A stretch of 62,000 nucleotides of DNA from Cryptomeria japonica (Eukaryota; Streptophyta; Pinopsida; Cupressales; Cupressaceae). How positions within the stretch are numbered: position 1 is the first letter of the stretch; each line of letters begins with the position of its first letter. The DNA is taken from NCBI RefSeq assembly GCF_030272615.1, contig NC_081406.1, positions 242,051,718-242,113,717 on the forward strand, in the 5' to 3' direction. Under the pieces are notes generated by a model. It saw only the letters and a program-made list of their open reading frames with translations. It was not told where the DNA came from and did not search any database. Below are positions 1-10,959 of the stretch, piece by piece. The translations under genes were made by a program, and so were the position numbers.

Positions 1-2165
1 CTTAGCATTATGGAGTCTGAATCATTGTTTGCCAAAGAATCTACGTGTGAGTTTGGAATGAAGCAGTTGCTCTACTTGGGGCACATCATCAGTGCAAAAG
101 GTGGATCCTGAAAAGATTAGAGCTATCCTTGATTGGCCACCACTTGAGAACATAACTCACTTGAAGGGATTCTTGGGTCTATGCGGTTTTTACAGGAGGT
201 TTGTGAAGGGATATTCTCAAGGAGCCTTTGAGTGATCAGAAAAGGCACAAACAATGTTTAATCAGTTCAAGGAGATCATGAGCTCATGCCCTGTTTTGGC
301 CTTACCAGATTTCACCAAGCTTTTCGAATTGCAATGTGATGCATCAGGAGAAGGTGTTGGTGCGGTCCTTATGCAAGACAAGCATCCTATTGTCTTTGAA
401 AGTAGGAAGTTAAGAGGACTTGAAAGGCTATATTCAATATATGACAAGGAGATGCTTGCCATAATGCACGCCCTTGCGAAGTTCAAGCAGTATTTTGTGG
501 GGAGTAAGTTCGTTGTTAAGACTGATCATAACAGTCTTAAGCACTTCATGCACTAGAAAGACTTGAATGAAAGGCAGTAGAAGTGGGTTAGTAAGCTTCA
601 GGCTTACGACTTTGACATTGAGTATTTCAAGGGAAAAAACAACATAGTGGCAGATGCACTTTCACGGAGACCCCATCTGAGCTCTATATGTGAGCTCACT
701 GTTGATTGGAGGGACTTGTTGCTTGCTGATTATGCCAAAAATCAGTTTGCAACCAGCATTGTTGAAGGTACTTTTCATGATGAAAAGTATAGTTTGGTTG
801 ATGGATTGATTTTGTACAAGGGGAGGATCCTTCTTCTACCAAAATCTAAGTTGAAGGAGAAGGTATTACAGACTTTTCATGACATTCCTCTTGCTGGTCA
901 CCAAGGGTTTTTCAAGACCTACAAGCAGATCCGAGAGAGATTCTCTTGGAAAGGGTTGACGAAAGATGTCTTGAAGTACATCAGGGAATGCCATACTTGT
1001 CAGAAGAACAAGGACGAGCACATTGCACCCGCTGGTTTGTTGCAACCATTGTCGATTCCCAGTCAAAAATGGGAAAGTATCTCTATGGATATCATCACTG
1101 GGTTGCCGAGAGCTAGTGGGAAGGGATTGTATCTATGTGGTGGTAGACAGATTAACAAAATTTGCTCATTTTTTCGCTATTACCAGCTCATTTACAACAA
1201 CTCAGGTTGTTAATTTGTTCTTCCGTGAGGTGTTTAAGCTTCATGGGCTGCCTAAAAACATTGTGAGTATTAGGGACGGCAAGTTCCTAAGCTCTTTCTG
1301 GCAGGAGATTTTTAGATTGTGTGGTACTGTGCTCACCCCAAGCACGAGTTACCATCCTTAGACAGATGGACAAACAAAGATAGTAAATAAGTGGTTGGAA
1401 GGTTACTTGAGAAACTATGTTTCAAAACAGCAGAAGGCGTGGGTAAGATGGATACATCTTGGTGAATACTGCTATAATTCCACTTATAACATGTCCATCC
1501 GGATGTCTCCTTTCATGGAACTCTACGGTTACGAGGACCCTAGCTTTGCTGACTTGGTGTTTAGAGATAGCAAAACACCCCAAGCTAGGGATATGGTTCA
1601 ACAGTGTCATGATATTCTGAAGGCATTGAAGGACAACCTCCAGATTGCACAGAACTAGCAAAAGTTGTACGCTGATCAACAACGTATTGAGTGCTCATTT
1701 GAGGTTGGTGATATGGTCTACTTGAGACTAAAACCCTTTAGACAGTCTACTCTTAAGAAGAGTGGAGCAGAAAAACTTAAGACACGTTTTTATGAACCAT
1801 TCATGGTCATCAGAAGAGTGGGAGCTGTGGCTTATGAGTTGGAGCTACCAACGAGTAGCCGAGTACATAATGTCTTCCACGTGTCATGCCTCAAAAAGGT
1901 GCTTGGGCACAATGTGATAGTCTCTTCTGATTTGCCTCCTTTAGATGAAAAGGGAGAATTGATGCTAGTTCCAGAAGCAATCCTTGATGTCAGAGAACGA
2001 TTGTTGAAGAGGAGGACCATCAGAGAGTATTTGGTTAAGTGGAAAGACTTTACGGTTGAGGATGCTACATGGGAGAATGAGGACATTTTACAGCATCCTG
2101 GCTTGCGATTGCTTGAGGACAAGCAATTTTGGGGAGGGCAGACTGTAATGTCTCCTTCTCATTGA
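1..2165 (+). pseudogene. Ty3/gypsy chromovirus pol, 3' part (RT end, RNase H, integrase, chromodomain), broken
   Basis: This is the C-terminal half of a gypsy polyprotein, which would reverse transcribe and integrate the element. In order I see the end of the reverse transcriptase palm ([16 protein letters not shown], from about 48), RNase H (254-660, ending in VADALSRRP), the integrase HHCC finger (GHQGFF to CHTCQKNK, 890-1015), the integrase core (MDIITGLP, 1085-1660) and a chromodomain (YLVKWKDF...ATWENEDIL, about 2020-2090). The chromodomain places it among the chromoviruses. It is dead: TAG stops lie at 554, 578, 1359 and 1656, frame is lost near 100, 225 and 1123, and the third catalytic acidic residue (TDGQTE) reads Lys. 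The 5' end lies outside the window. Confidence 0.93.
2127..2143 (+). other. Polypurine tract before 3' LTR
   Basis: The G/A-rich run GGGGAGGGCAGAC ends directly at the TGTAATG start of the LTR. The same layout, with nearly the same bases, is found at 18775-18807 before another LTR, which supports it as the plus-strand primer of this gypsy group. Confidence 0.7.
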
Positions 2166-2947
2166 TGTTCATTCAGTGGTCTAATGGCCTATTCTGGAGA
2201 TCCATAGGCTATTTGGCAAGGAGAATTAGGGTTTCCAACTTTTGAGTTCTGCACGAGCTTTTTAGGGTTTGTTAGGAGGGAATTCTTCAGTTCTGCTTAT
2301 GGTTTCTTTCTGGGTTTTCCATGAACTCCAGGGTGGCATAACATGCAATTGATTCTACGGTGAAGTGTGAACTTACTATTTTTAGTTAGGGTTTGGTTGA
2401 CTGGATGGTGCAGTTTTACTGAGCTTTCCAAGCTCTTTCTTTGGGTGCGAAGATCATGTTTTTCAGAGCAGTATTTCACGACTTACTATTTTTAGTAAGG
2501 GGTAGTTTAAGCATTTCTAATTTTGGCAGGCTTGGATAGGGTCCTGATCTAGTCCAGTTCAGTGGTTTTCATTGCACAACTTCATCCTTGATTTTGATAA
2601 TCAGTATTGGAATTATAAGTTATTTAATTAAATATTATTTCGTTATCCTAAGGTTTAATATTTAACTATTTTATTACTGATTAATGCTATTGAGAATTGT
2701 GCATGATATGATTTGCCAAAGTTTGCTAGGCGAAATATTTGTGTTATGAAGGAGGACGCCAAAGTGAATGTGGAGACTTTATTTTTATTTAACCAAGTAT
2801 ATTTTCATGCCAAAAATCGTGGTCCTCTTGCTAGGCGTGCTTTTGACTTGGGGGGGGACGCCACACTTGGGTCCACTTTGGAAATGAAATGCAAATTTGA
2901 AGGGGCGAATTTGGAAGCATTTGGATTTGAATTTTAGACTTAAAAAT

Positions 2948-2958
2948 CTATATATACA
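2948..2958 (+). promoter_or_regulatory. LTR TATA box
   Basis: CTATATATACA lies inside the LTR in the sense direction of the element, about 800 bp from the LTR start. It is followed by a C/T-rich stretch like a plant transcription start. Assigned by motif and position only. Confidence 0.45.
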
Positions 2959-3759
2959 GGTGCTTGGCTCCTCATTTCATCATCCAAAGAAATTATAATG
3001 TTATGCTGTTGGAATGACTCTAGACTTCTTTGAGGGTGAAAACCTCCTAAATTATCCTTTGCAGTTTCGAGTGTGAGATATCACTCCTAACTTTGGTTAG
3101 ATTGTGTGGATCGCTTGGTGTTCTTGAGGATTGTGTGTGTAAATTTGGAGAGTTTGTTTGCTGCTGTGACTTTTTGGTGTTGCTGGTTTTTGGTGTGGCT
3201 GAAGCGATCTTCTGTTCATATCTCCCTGCCTGTTGACCATCTCATTCTGGGTATTGGCTTTGAAGTTTCCTACCACCGAGGCGATGAGGTCTACCAATTT
3301 ATAGCGGCAAGTTTGCTGATTTGGAATTATTGTTGCTAATTGAACTTTTTCAGCTAGGACGTTTTTTCATTGCTGCCTTGGGATGCGTGCTTCTGTCATT
3401 TGGGCTTGAAGTTGCAGGTTTGAGGTTCTAAAATATTCGCCTAAGTCATTGGGTTCATTTGCTTTTGATTTGGTGTGATTTCGAGTTGATTTGATTTAGT
3501 TATGAGCATTTTGGTGGTTTCGGTAGTGGCTGGTCTGCGTCTTATGCAATTTCAGAATTAAGAACAGGAGTAGTTGTTTATGCTTGAGTTGGGTTTGATT
3601 TTAGTTTTCAGTTGTGATCAGCATTGTTCTTCTATTCTAATCTCTCCTCACTATTTTGTAAGGTTGAATAGTAGTACTATCAGCCATTTTTGGATTGTAA
3701 GCATACCGCTGAAAAGTGGAAGAGGTTGGCTTGCTGCCTAAATTTGATATGTGTAACTC

Positions 3760-3935
3760 AGTCCTCCTGCTGCATGAGTGGTCGAGTGATAGCTGTTTGT
3801 AATGGTTCTCCCGTTGCATAAGCGATTGAGTGATAATTGTTGTAATGATCCTCCCGCTGCATAAGCGGTTGAGTTGAGCGTTGTTATGAGTGTTCTGTCC
3901 TCCCGCTGAAATATTGCGGTGGAGTGATTTTTGCT
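3760..3935 (+). repeat. Four-unit tandem repeat with small hairpins inside the gypsy LTR
   Basis: Four degenerate units of about 44 bp each begin with TCCTCCCGCTGCATAAGCGG or a variant. CCGCT and AGCGG flank a short loop in each, so every unit can fold. The units differ mostly by single bases and lie downstream of the LTR TATA box, so they would be in the element's 5' leader RNA. Confidence 0.65.
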
Positions 3936-4222
3936 TTGGAGTGTTTGTTCTCTTGGCTGGTTTATCGCCAAGTTGCTTTGTTTACCGGTTGGATAAGTGG
4001 AAGGGGCTGGCTTGCCGCCCATTATTGTATTTAGTACTTCAACAGTTCGCTACGAATGATCCCCTGCTGCCGTATGCTCTCACCTTCCCAGTTTGGGCTC
4101 TCGGTGATGAAAAGGTGTAGGGTTCATTCTTGCTGGTTTTGAATTTCTTTTTCTAACCCAAACGGGTGTGGTTGCGTGTGTAATCTTGTTAAAAAATAAA
4201 AAAATTTAAGGGGAATATTACA

Positions 4223-6390
4223 TTTTCAATCCACAATTCTAGTGAGGATGTGCCCTTTTAAAACCCTAGATCGGAAGCTAAGTCATTAATTCCTCCTTTA
4301 GAGCCCTCATTCTCCTCTAAACCTTTGGCTACAATTAAAACAAAAGTCAAAAAGTAGCCAAGGATTCCATTGAAAGTGGGAACAAAAGAAAATTGGCCAA
4401 GTCCCTTGCCAAAACCACAAAGAAAAGAAAATGTACTCCACTTCCTACAAAGTGCAAGAAAATGATGAAGGCTTCCCCAAAAACCATTAGGCGGTCACAT
4501 CGCCTCAAAAAGAAGGGGACAATCACAAAAACAGCCCCTCCAAAACTCTAAACATTACTTGTTGAATTGGAAACTTGTTTTGAGGGGGAAGACCTCTTTG
4601 TGTTGTGTCAGTGTCAAGCTCAAGAAATGGAAGTTTCCGTTTTTGAGACTATTGAGGAGCATTTATTTGACAAGCCAATTCTAGATTGTGAGGATCAGCA
4701 GGAAGAACAAGGGTTGGATATACAACAGGAAGAATAGGGGTTGGATATGCAACAAGAAGAACAAAAGATGGATATCAGCAGGAAGAATAGGGGATCGATA
4801 TGTAGCAAGAAACTGGTCTAGAACAGTCTGCTGTGAAATCAGAAGAGGTTGGAGCAAACAAGAATGACTCACCATAACCCTCCTAACTTCTCTTCGTGAG
4901 CTATTGCCCTGAAACTGTGGAAACAAGCGCAACAATCAAAGCTGCAGGAAGAGAAATTGAAAAAGGAGGAAATGAATGCAGAAATTCAGGAGGAGGATAC
5001 ATAGATAAGCAATTTGAAGGGAAGGATTGAGCGTATGGCTCTGATGGTGCCCAATTTCATTCACTGTAGGCCACCCACAAGGGTGTATTCTCTATTTTTA
5101 AGAGAACATTTCTTTAGTTTTTAGTTTATGCAATCATAGTGTGTCCATTTTCATTGGTTATCCCAAGGTAATTTTCAACATTTTCCAAGAATGGACCTCA
5201 GAACTGCAAAACTCCCTCTGTGAATTTCACTTGCGTAAATATGTAATTCCCTATGATAATTGAACTTACTTGTCTATGTAGGGGACCTGCAGCTATGGGT
5301 CTTATCTTCATTCATCTAGAATGAAATGAATAGAAGGCAGCAAATGTAGAATTACAAGGAGATGTAAAAATTAACATCATTGACTGTAAGGTTGGAATCA
5401 GGTAGTCTAGACCATATGTTAAACACTTGGTTTGCTATTTCTGGTCGACCTGATACTCAGGATCAAATAATGGCAGCTACATGGTCCTGTCACATTATGT
5501 TGGGGAAGTTAACACAAATTGTAGGATGGGAAGTTATCAGATTCCTTGCTACATGATGGCATAAACTGACAGATGAGTTGAACGATAGGGTATTCAGGGC
5601 AGATTACATTATGCTTGTGGGATCAGCTGCGTTGTTGAGTGTTGTTAAAAGCATGACACTTCAGCAAATTTGTCAATAAAAACAAAGCATATTGTTTTGT
5701 ATGAAACTTCTATAGAGATTTTTTATTGTTGACACTATCTTGAAGATCTTTGTGTTCCGAGATTTCTACCCCATCTCTTTCAATTGACAGATTTTGTTTA
5801 AGATGTGAAAGAATCCACTCTATGTAAAGGATAGAGATATGGATGTCAAATTAGTGTTCATGGGGAAGCATTGCCGAGATCTATGTGATGCCCTTGGGAC
5901 TTGGAGGGGATATCCCCCCCCCTTTTTCAGAACTGGACAACCTGCTCCATTTGGTGTATAAAAATAGAAAAAGGTAAACTTAAAAATGTTAAAACCCCTG
6001 AAAAAGGTATAAGGGGGAGGATTTTCATTGCAAATTCAGCATATTGCATTAATTTTAAAAAATTTTTAGCTGCTTTTCTTTTGTTTAAGTTAATTAATAG
6101 CTCGTCCCTTGCTGCCCCTGAAATTGTGTCCCCATGACCCCACATTCACTCATCCCAGAAAATGAGAGAAGCACTTAAAATATCATCATTTGCAGATGCT
6201 ATTGGCAAAGAAAATGGTGGAACCCATCTATTGCATTGGCCATTCTAGATAGTTTATCTAAAAGTTGCACCGGCTAGCTATTTTGTAACTATGATATAAA
6301 TGCTTTCCAGAGGTATCCTTCTGCATCTTGCATTAAATTGTATCATCTCATGCACATCCAAACATTGTCTTTATTGTTAGACTTGGAAAC
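4223..6390. other. Unassigned stretch with a decayed Lys-rich coding relic
   Basis: No intact gene is seen. Between about 4370 and 4860 one plus frame reads like coding sequence: a Lys/Arg-rich part (KSLAKTTKKRKCTPLP), an acidic part (FEGEDLFVLC), then repeated QQEEQGLDI-like units with TAG stops. Composition suggests the N-terminal part of a transposon-encoded nucleic-acid-binding protein, but I cannot name the family. The rest, up to the hAT element, shows nothing I recognise. Confidence 0.35.
4690..4810 (+). repeat. Degenerate 27-30 bp tandem repeat
   Basis: About four copies of a unit resembling GGATATACAACAGGAAGAA follow one another. In one frame they encode repeats of LDIQQEEQG type, with TAG where CAA or CAG would be expected. 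They lie at the end of the Lys-rich relic. Confidence 0.55.
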
Positions 6391-6401
6391 CATAGTTACA
6401 A

Positions 6402-6488
6402 GACTCGGACTCGGCAAGCTGATTTTTGACTCGGACTCGGACTTGGCACCCGGACTCGGCAAAAACTCGGCCAAGACTCGGCAAATTG
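6402..6488. repeat. Left subterminal ACTCGG array of the hAT element
   Basis: At least six ACTCGG words, often doubled as ACTCGGACTCGG, crowd into about 90 bp next to the left TIR. The mirror array near the right TIR (7740-7900) carries CCGAGT, CTCGGC and variants. In known hAT elements such short subterminal repeats bind transposase. That role is inferred here. Confidence 0.75.
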
Positions 6489-6845
6489 AAAAACCCAAGA
6501 AACTCAAAGATTTTTAATGATTTTAAACTTGTTTCATGTATTTTTTAATAAATAAACCTCAAAGACACAATAATCTCATCAAATAGAAGCTACTTTGAAG
6601 ACATACACAAGTTACATTCATAACATAAGTATAAATGCAAATTTTAGGCTTGAGCTGAAGGAAATAAGCTAAACTAAATAACACATTAGAAATACAGATA
6701 ATGTCAAATGTCTATAACATTCATGGAATATGAAATGCATGTCATCAAAAGTTCAAAACAAAGCTAGAGCCTAGAGGTTAGAAATCTAAGGCTCAGAGGA
6801 GCCAATATCAGTGATCGTTCAATTCCGCAATTCACACTCACACTA

Positions 6846-7165
6846 TCACAAACTACTACTTCCAGATCCAAGAAATGGAGGTCGAGGATTTGAAGAAGCC
6901 TCTCCACCAATGGTTGCCATTTCTTCCATTTGCTTCCTTTTTAATTCTTTTTTCTCTTTAAATTCCTCTAATTGAGCTTGCACTTCACATATAGCTCCAA
7001 GAGGCGTTTTTTTGCATGGGTTTGCATCATGGCATTCTATTTGTGCAATGTGATATTTCAACCGGTTAATTACCTCCACCATTATATTTTGTTTTGCAAT
7101 AAATACATGTTACTTCTCCTTTTTTTGATCCAGGGATGCCATGTTTCCAAGCCTTATCTTGTCTA
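6846..7165 (-). pseudogene. BED zinc-finger exon relic of hAT transposase
   Basis: On the minus strand I read WKHGIPG, then C-x2-C in TCIYCKTKY, then GGGN, then after a one-frame slip NRLKYHIAQIECHDANPC. This is the C-x2-C...H-x5-H-x4-C order of a BED finger, the DNA-binding N-terminus of plant hAT transposases. The open part at 6846-7082 (78 aa) continues into a Lys/Glu-rich linker (KEKKELKRKQMEEM). A frameshift near 7070 splits the finger, and no catalytic domain follows within the element. Confidence 0.75.
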
Positions 7166-7739
7166 ACTGGGGGACCACTTCCACTACTGGTAGGCTGAGA
7201 CATTATGCTGCAATATATTATGAATGAAAACAATCAGCATAATGTCTCTTATTCTAATTAAGTTGAACTTAAAAATAAATAATAGAAAGAAAAAACAAAA
7301 CTAGGGTTTAAACTTTTATATTTTTTCCATCAATATAAAATAAAACAAAAACAAAACAAATGTTAAAAAAATGGAAATATGAAAGTAAGAAAATAAAAAA
7401 ATAACAAAAAAATGGTACTTACCTCTATAAATTTGGTAGAAACCTCTTCCAAATCCTCTTCTTTAATACCATTAAATGCTTGAATGCAAGCTACAAACTT
7501 GCACAAACAATCAACAATTGCAATTTGCTCTTCAATCTATCTGCTGGTCTGCTCTTCAATCTATCTGCTGATTTGCTTTTCAATGCCTCTATTTTTTTGC
7601 TCAAAACCCTCTTTTCCCTCCTCCTTGTGTTTGCAAACAAGAAAAATGACTTTTTAGGGTGAGTCAAAATATATTTACCTTTTGTTTCACTTAAAACAAA
7701 CACATTAATTTTTTTTTGCTTTTTTTATGTTGCTTGGGC

Positions 7740-7900
7740 GGTAGAGTCCAGGGCTCGGGATTCGGCGAGTCTGCCGAATCTAGTAGGCTCGGCAAGTCTG
7801 CTATGACCTGGCCAGACTCGGCCTCGGCCGAGTCTAGGGTTGCCTGGCCTCGGCAGAGGTGACCCGCCTCAGGACTCGCCGAGTCTTGCCAAGACTATGT
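7740..7900. repeat. Right subterminal CTCGG/CCGAG array of the hAT element
   Basis: About 160 bp rich in GACTCGGC, GGCCGAGTC and related words precede the right TIR. This is the GC-rich counterpart of the left array inside an otherwise AT-rich element. Confidence 0.7.
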
Positions 7901-7924
7901 GAGTCTTGTAACTATGTTGGAAAC

Positions 7925-8199
7925 CACTTGTTCCAGGTAGGTGTACTTCATAGGACTTTTTAAACCCTTATAAACTGTTTCACTGCCTGAAAATAATATC
8001 CTTAAGCATTATTTATTGGTATTTTGAAATCCGTTTACTTCTTTTTATTTATTGAAATGATTATCCAAATTTTCTTCCTGTTTAAATTTGTTTCCTTTTT
8101 CTTTTTAAGTGTATTTGAATGTACTTGTATATTCTAATCTTGCTGAATTTTTTTTACATTGAGTTCTTTTGGGCTAGTTGTCTATCGCTGTATTATCAG
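7925..8199. other. Host intron sequence upstream of exon
   Basis: AT-rich sequence with T-runs between the hAT element and the NAD synthetase exon. It fits the 3' end of an intron; no other feature is seen. Confidence 0.5.
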
Positions 8200-8469
8200 G
8201 TTTTCTGCAAATGACATCTAATGGTTGTGATAATGCCATTCTCAGAAAAATTGCTGCTGAAACTTGTGAAGAACTTTTCACACCAGACTCCCCTCATATT
8301 GGTCTTGCATTAAGTGGTGTTGAAGTATTTACAAATGGAAGTGGAAGTCATCACCAATTGAGAAAGCTGAATACACGTCTAGAGCTGATTCAAAGTGCAA
8401 CTTGTAAATCTGGAGGTGTATATATATACAGTAATCAACAGGGCTGTGATGGAGGTCGTCTTTACTATG
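8200..8469 (+). CDS. NADS: NAD+ synthetase (glutamine-hydrolysing), internal exon with catalytic Cys
   Basis: This exon encodes part of the nitrilase-type glutaminase domain of cytosolic NAD+ synthetase, which releases ammonia from glutamine to amidate nicotinate adenine dinucleotide. Conserved blocks are AAETCEELF, holding the nucleophile Cys of the Glu-Lys-Cys triad, then [13 protein letters not shown] and [14 protein letters not shown]. The donor is TATG|GTATTA at 8469/8470, leaving one base of the next codon. It joins exactly to the exon at 30028 to give YYDGCSC. The acceptor is uncertain: AG at 8198-8199 keeps a GFLQ similar to plant GYIQ, while AG at 8244-8245 gives a shorter exon without eight extra residues. 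No stop interrupts it, so it may be functional. Confidence 0.85.
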
Positions 8470-8969
8470 GTATTACTATTTTTATCTAAGCACCAATTTT
8501 CTTGTTCTGAATTGGTTATTATAGACAAAAGTTCTCGACAACTCTTATCATCCTTCTCTTATGCTGTTTCCTTGTGTTTGCATGGTGACAAGCTTTTTCA
8601 TTAGATACTAGGCATTGCACTTAACAATCTATTATTTTTTGATTGCATAATCATTTTTTGTTAAGATAATTTAGTTTTGGGTTCTGGTGGGGGTGGGTTC
8701 CGTTTATGAAAGTTAAATTATACACTACAAGCTTGGAGACAATAAAAATGCACCACACATTACAACCACAGAGGAAACAAGCAGCAGATAAAATTAAATT
8801 AGAGCACTTTACTAACTAGAGAGGACCAGGAACTGCATAAGACCTGTCCATACTTTCAATAATTCGAACCCCAGGCCCCAACATGATATTCTGAACAGCC
8901 CACTGAACTATTTGCAAACATAATCTAAATTGTCATGGTGACGGGGCTAGATAATACCAGGTATCCATC
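8470..8969. other. Intron sequence without recognised feature
   Basis: AT-rich sequence between the splice donor and the first solo LTR. It contains a short G-run (GGTGGGGGTGGG, about 8683), and I see no gene or repeat in it. Confidence 0.5.
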
Positions 8970-10959
8970 TGTAATGTCCCTACTAGTTAGAGATCATTAA
9001 CCTGCAAAACAGATTGTTAGAACACAACAAACATATATATATATATATATATAAATAATCTAGATTGCAATCTAACTTTAATACTTAACTAACATAATCA
9101 AATTTTCATCTAATAAAAAGGATACGAATGCCATACGAAAGTATGTCCTTAGGCGGCCGTGAAGCTCGCCTTCTTGGAACCCCTTGGTCCCAAGCCCTCC
9201 AGGAAATCGAAGATGAGTTTGAATCTTGTCTTGGGTGTAACCCAAGCCATCCAAGGAAGACCCTTGTCTATTCCTTGCCTTGGGTGACGCCTCCATCATC
9301 CAAGTTCTCAGAGGGGATCGACCAGATCCATCAAGTCCTGTGTTGGGTGTAACCTCTTACACCCAAGCCATCCAAGGAAGACCCTTGTCTATTCCTTGCC
9401 TTGGGTGATGCCTCCATCATCCACGTCCTCAGAGGGGATCGGCCAGACCCGTCTCTTCTTGGTTGAGTTTAATCAACCAAGCCATACATATGCATATCAG
9501 TTTTCAGTTCATAACCTATCCATTTGTGTTAACATGGATTCCTAATGTATTCTTTAACTTATATATATCAGTGTGCTTTACCATCTTTAACATATGCATT
9601 ACATTTCATTAAATACCTTTGTATTACGTAATCCTTCCTAGTGTGTAAATTTGTGTATACAACAATTAACATTATTATATCCCTTACCTATGTTTAATGA
9701 CCAGTGAATACTATACATTAATTAATATACATACATTCACTAGACTACAATTAATATCACATATTAATGAATATTACACATTACCCATTAACTAATATTA
9801 ATAAGCATTACACATTAACTAATATCATTGCACATTACATATTAACTAATATGTACACCTTAACTAATATACTTATATTATTTTATACAAGAAACAACCT
9901 GTTCTTTACCTTTCGTCTGCAGTAGAAGGCTTCTTCTCCCCTTTTTCCTCCCCACCCAAAATGTTTTAGATCTGCCTTATATATCTCTCACATGTTCTTC
10001 CCTTGAGAGTTGTGACTCTTCAATCATTAACGAAATAGTGTGTCTTTTCCTAAATTTCATTATCTTATCTAAGCATAATCACATCTCTGACTAATCGTGG
10101 CTTTTTAGTAAAGGTAAGAGACTCACATTAGTTTGATAAACTGCATCTCTTTACTATTGGTAATCACACTTTCTCTTGTTGCGCTACTTCCTCACTAACT
10201 TCAGCGGCTTGATAACGAACTAGTTCCCAAAGAACGAACTATGTACTATAAATAATCACCTGCTGCATAACACCTTATATGTCTTCATGCATCAGACAGA
10301 GGACAATTTTTGACTATCGCCCAAGAGATTGATCATCGATACATTACGCATTTAACAATCAACATTCTCAAAGCCAATGGTCATGCTTTCAATCGTAGGC
10401 GGAACTCATCATAAAGTGATTGCCAAACATTACCAGTATTGGAGCGATAGATATAAGAATATCAATGTTAATATCACTGCTCTTATATTATCGCATTCAT
10501 CCTTCAGCGACGTTGTAATGATCTTGCTAGGGTAAAAAAGATTTTGTCTGTCAAGGTGCCACGATCTTTACCGCTCACTATATCTCTCTGGTTGCATCAT
10601 TCATCTAAGGCCACATGTGTAAGATGGATCAAAGTCCATATGCGTGGCATCCTATAGAGTGGCATGCTTCATATTCTTGCAAAGGGAATCGAGTTGGATT
10701 TCAAAAGATTGTAAAGTCTTGTTCCAGACAATCTTCTTTTATTAAAACATGAAACAAGTTGTAATATCATATTAATGTTTACAATATAATATCAACTTAC
10801 ATTTCAAGAATATTATTAATAATGAATATTAATTAAATAATAATATTTAACAAATTAATTTGAAATAATCATTTGTTGATGAATATTATATTATATTAAT
10901 TAATAAATAATAATTGCTTCGTTTAGGATATATATAACGATCAAGGAGGGGACATGACA
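8970..10959 (+). mobile_element. Solo LTR with TSD CCATC
   Basis: It begins TGTAATGTCCC and ends GGGGACATGACA, near-inverted termini, and is flanked by identical 5-bp copies of CCATC (8965-8969 and 10960-10964). No coding sequence is present, so it is read as a solo LTR of about 1.99 kb. Its last 150 bp (GGATATATATAACGATCAA and an AT-rich stretch) match the end of the element at 31016-34109, so the two belong to one family. It contains an (AT)n run at about 9030 and a duplicated hairpin segment at 9220-9470. Confidence 0.85.
9225..9475 (+). repeat. 121-bp tandem duplication with three hairpins
   Basis: The segment CCCAAGCCATCCAAGGAAGA recurs 121 bp later (9241 and 9362) with most of its surroundings. 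Before each copy lies an inverted repeat: CTTGGGTGTAACCCAAG, and TTGGGTGTAA/TTACACCCAA around a 4-base loop. A third, CTTGGTTGA/TCAACCAAG, follows near 9458. All lie within the solo LTR. Confidence 0.75.

Larger units (their letters stand above)
2144..4222 (+). repeat. Long 3' LTR of the gypsy chromovirus
   Basis: The LTR starts TGTAATGTCTCC right after the polypurine tract and ends GGGGAATATTACA, the near inverted copy of its start. The length of about 2.08 kb is long for a plant LTR. A TATA-like box (CTATATATACAGG) lies near 2948 on the same strand as pol, so the stretch downstream of it would be the transcribed leader. The 5' LTR is outside the window, so the TSD cannot be tested. The 3' edge rests only on the inverted termini. 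Confidence 0.7.
6391..7916. mobile_element. Defective hAT DNA transposon with perfect TIRs and 8-bp TSD
   Basis: The ends are perfect 16-bp inverted repeats, CATAGTTACAAGACTC (6391-6406) and its complement (7901-7916). The flanks are identical 8-bp copies of TTGGAAAC (6383-6390, 7917-7924), the TSD size of hAT elements. Both subterminal regions are packed with ACTCGG or CCGAGT words, like transposase-binding arrays of hAT elements. Inside, only a BED zinc-finger relic on the minus strand remains; the catalytic part of the transposase is missing. It lies about 280 bp upstream of a host exon. Confidence 0.9.
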
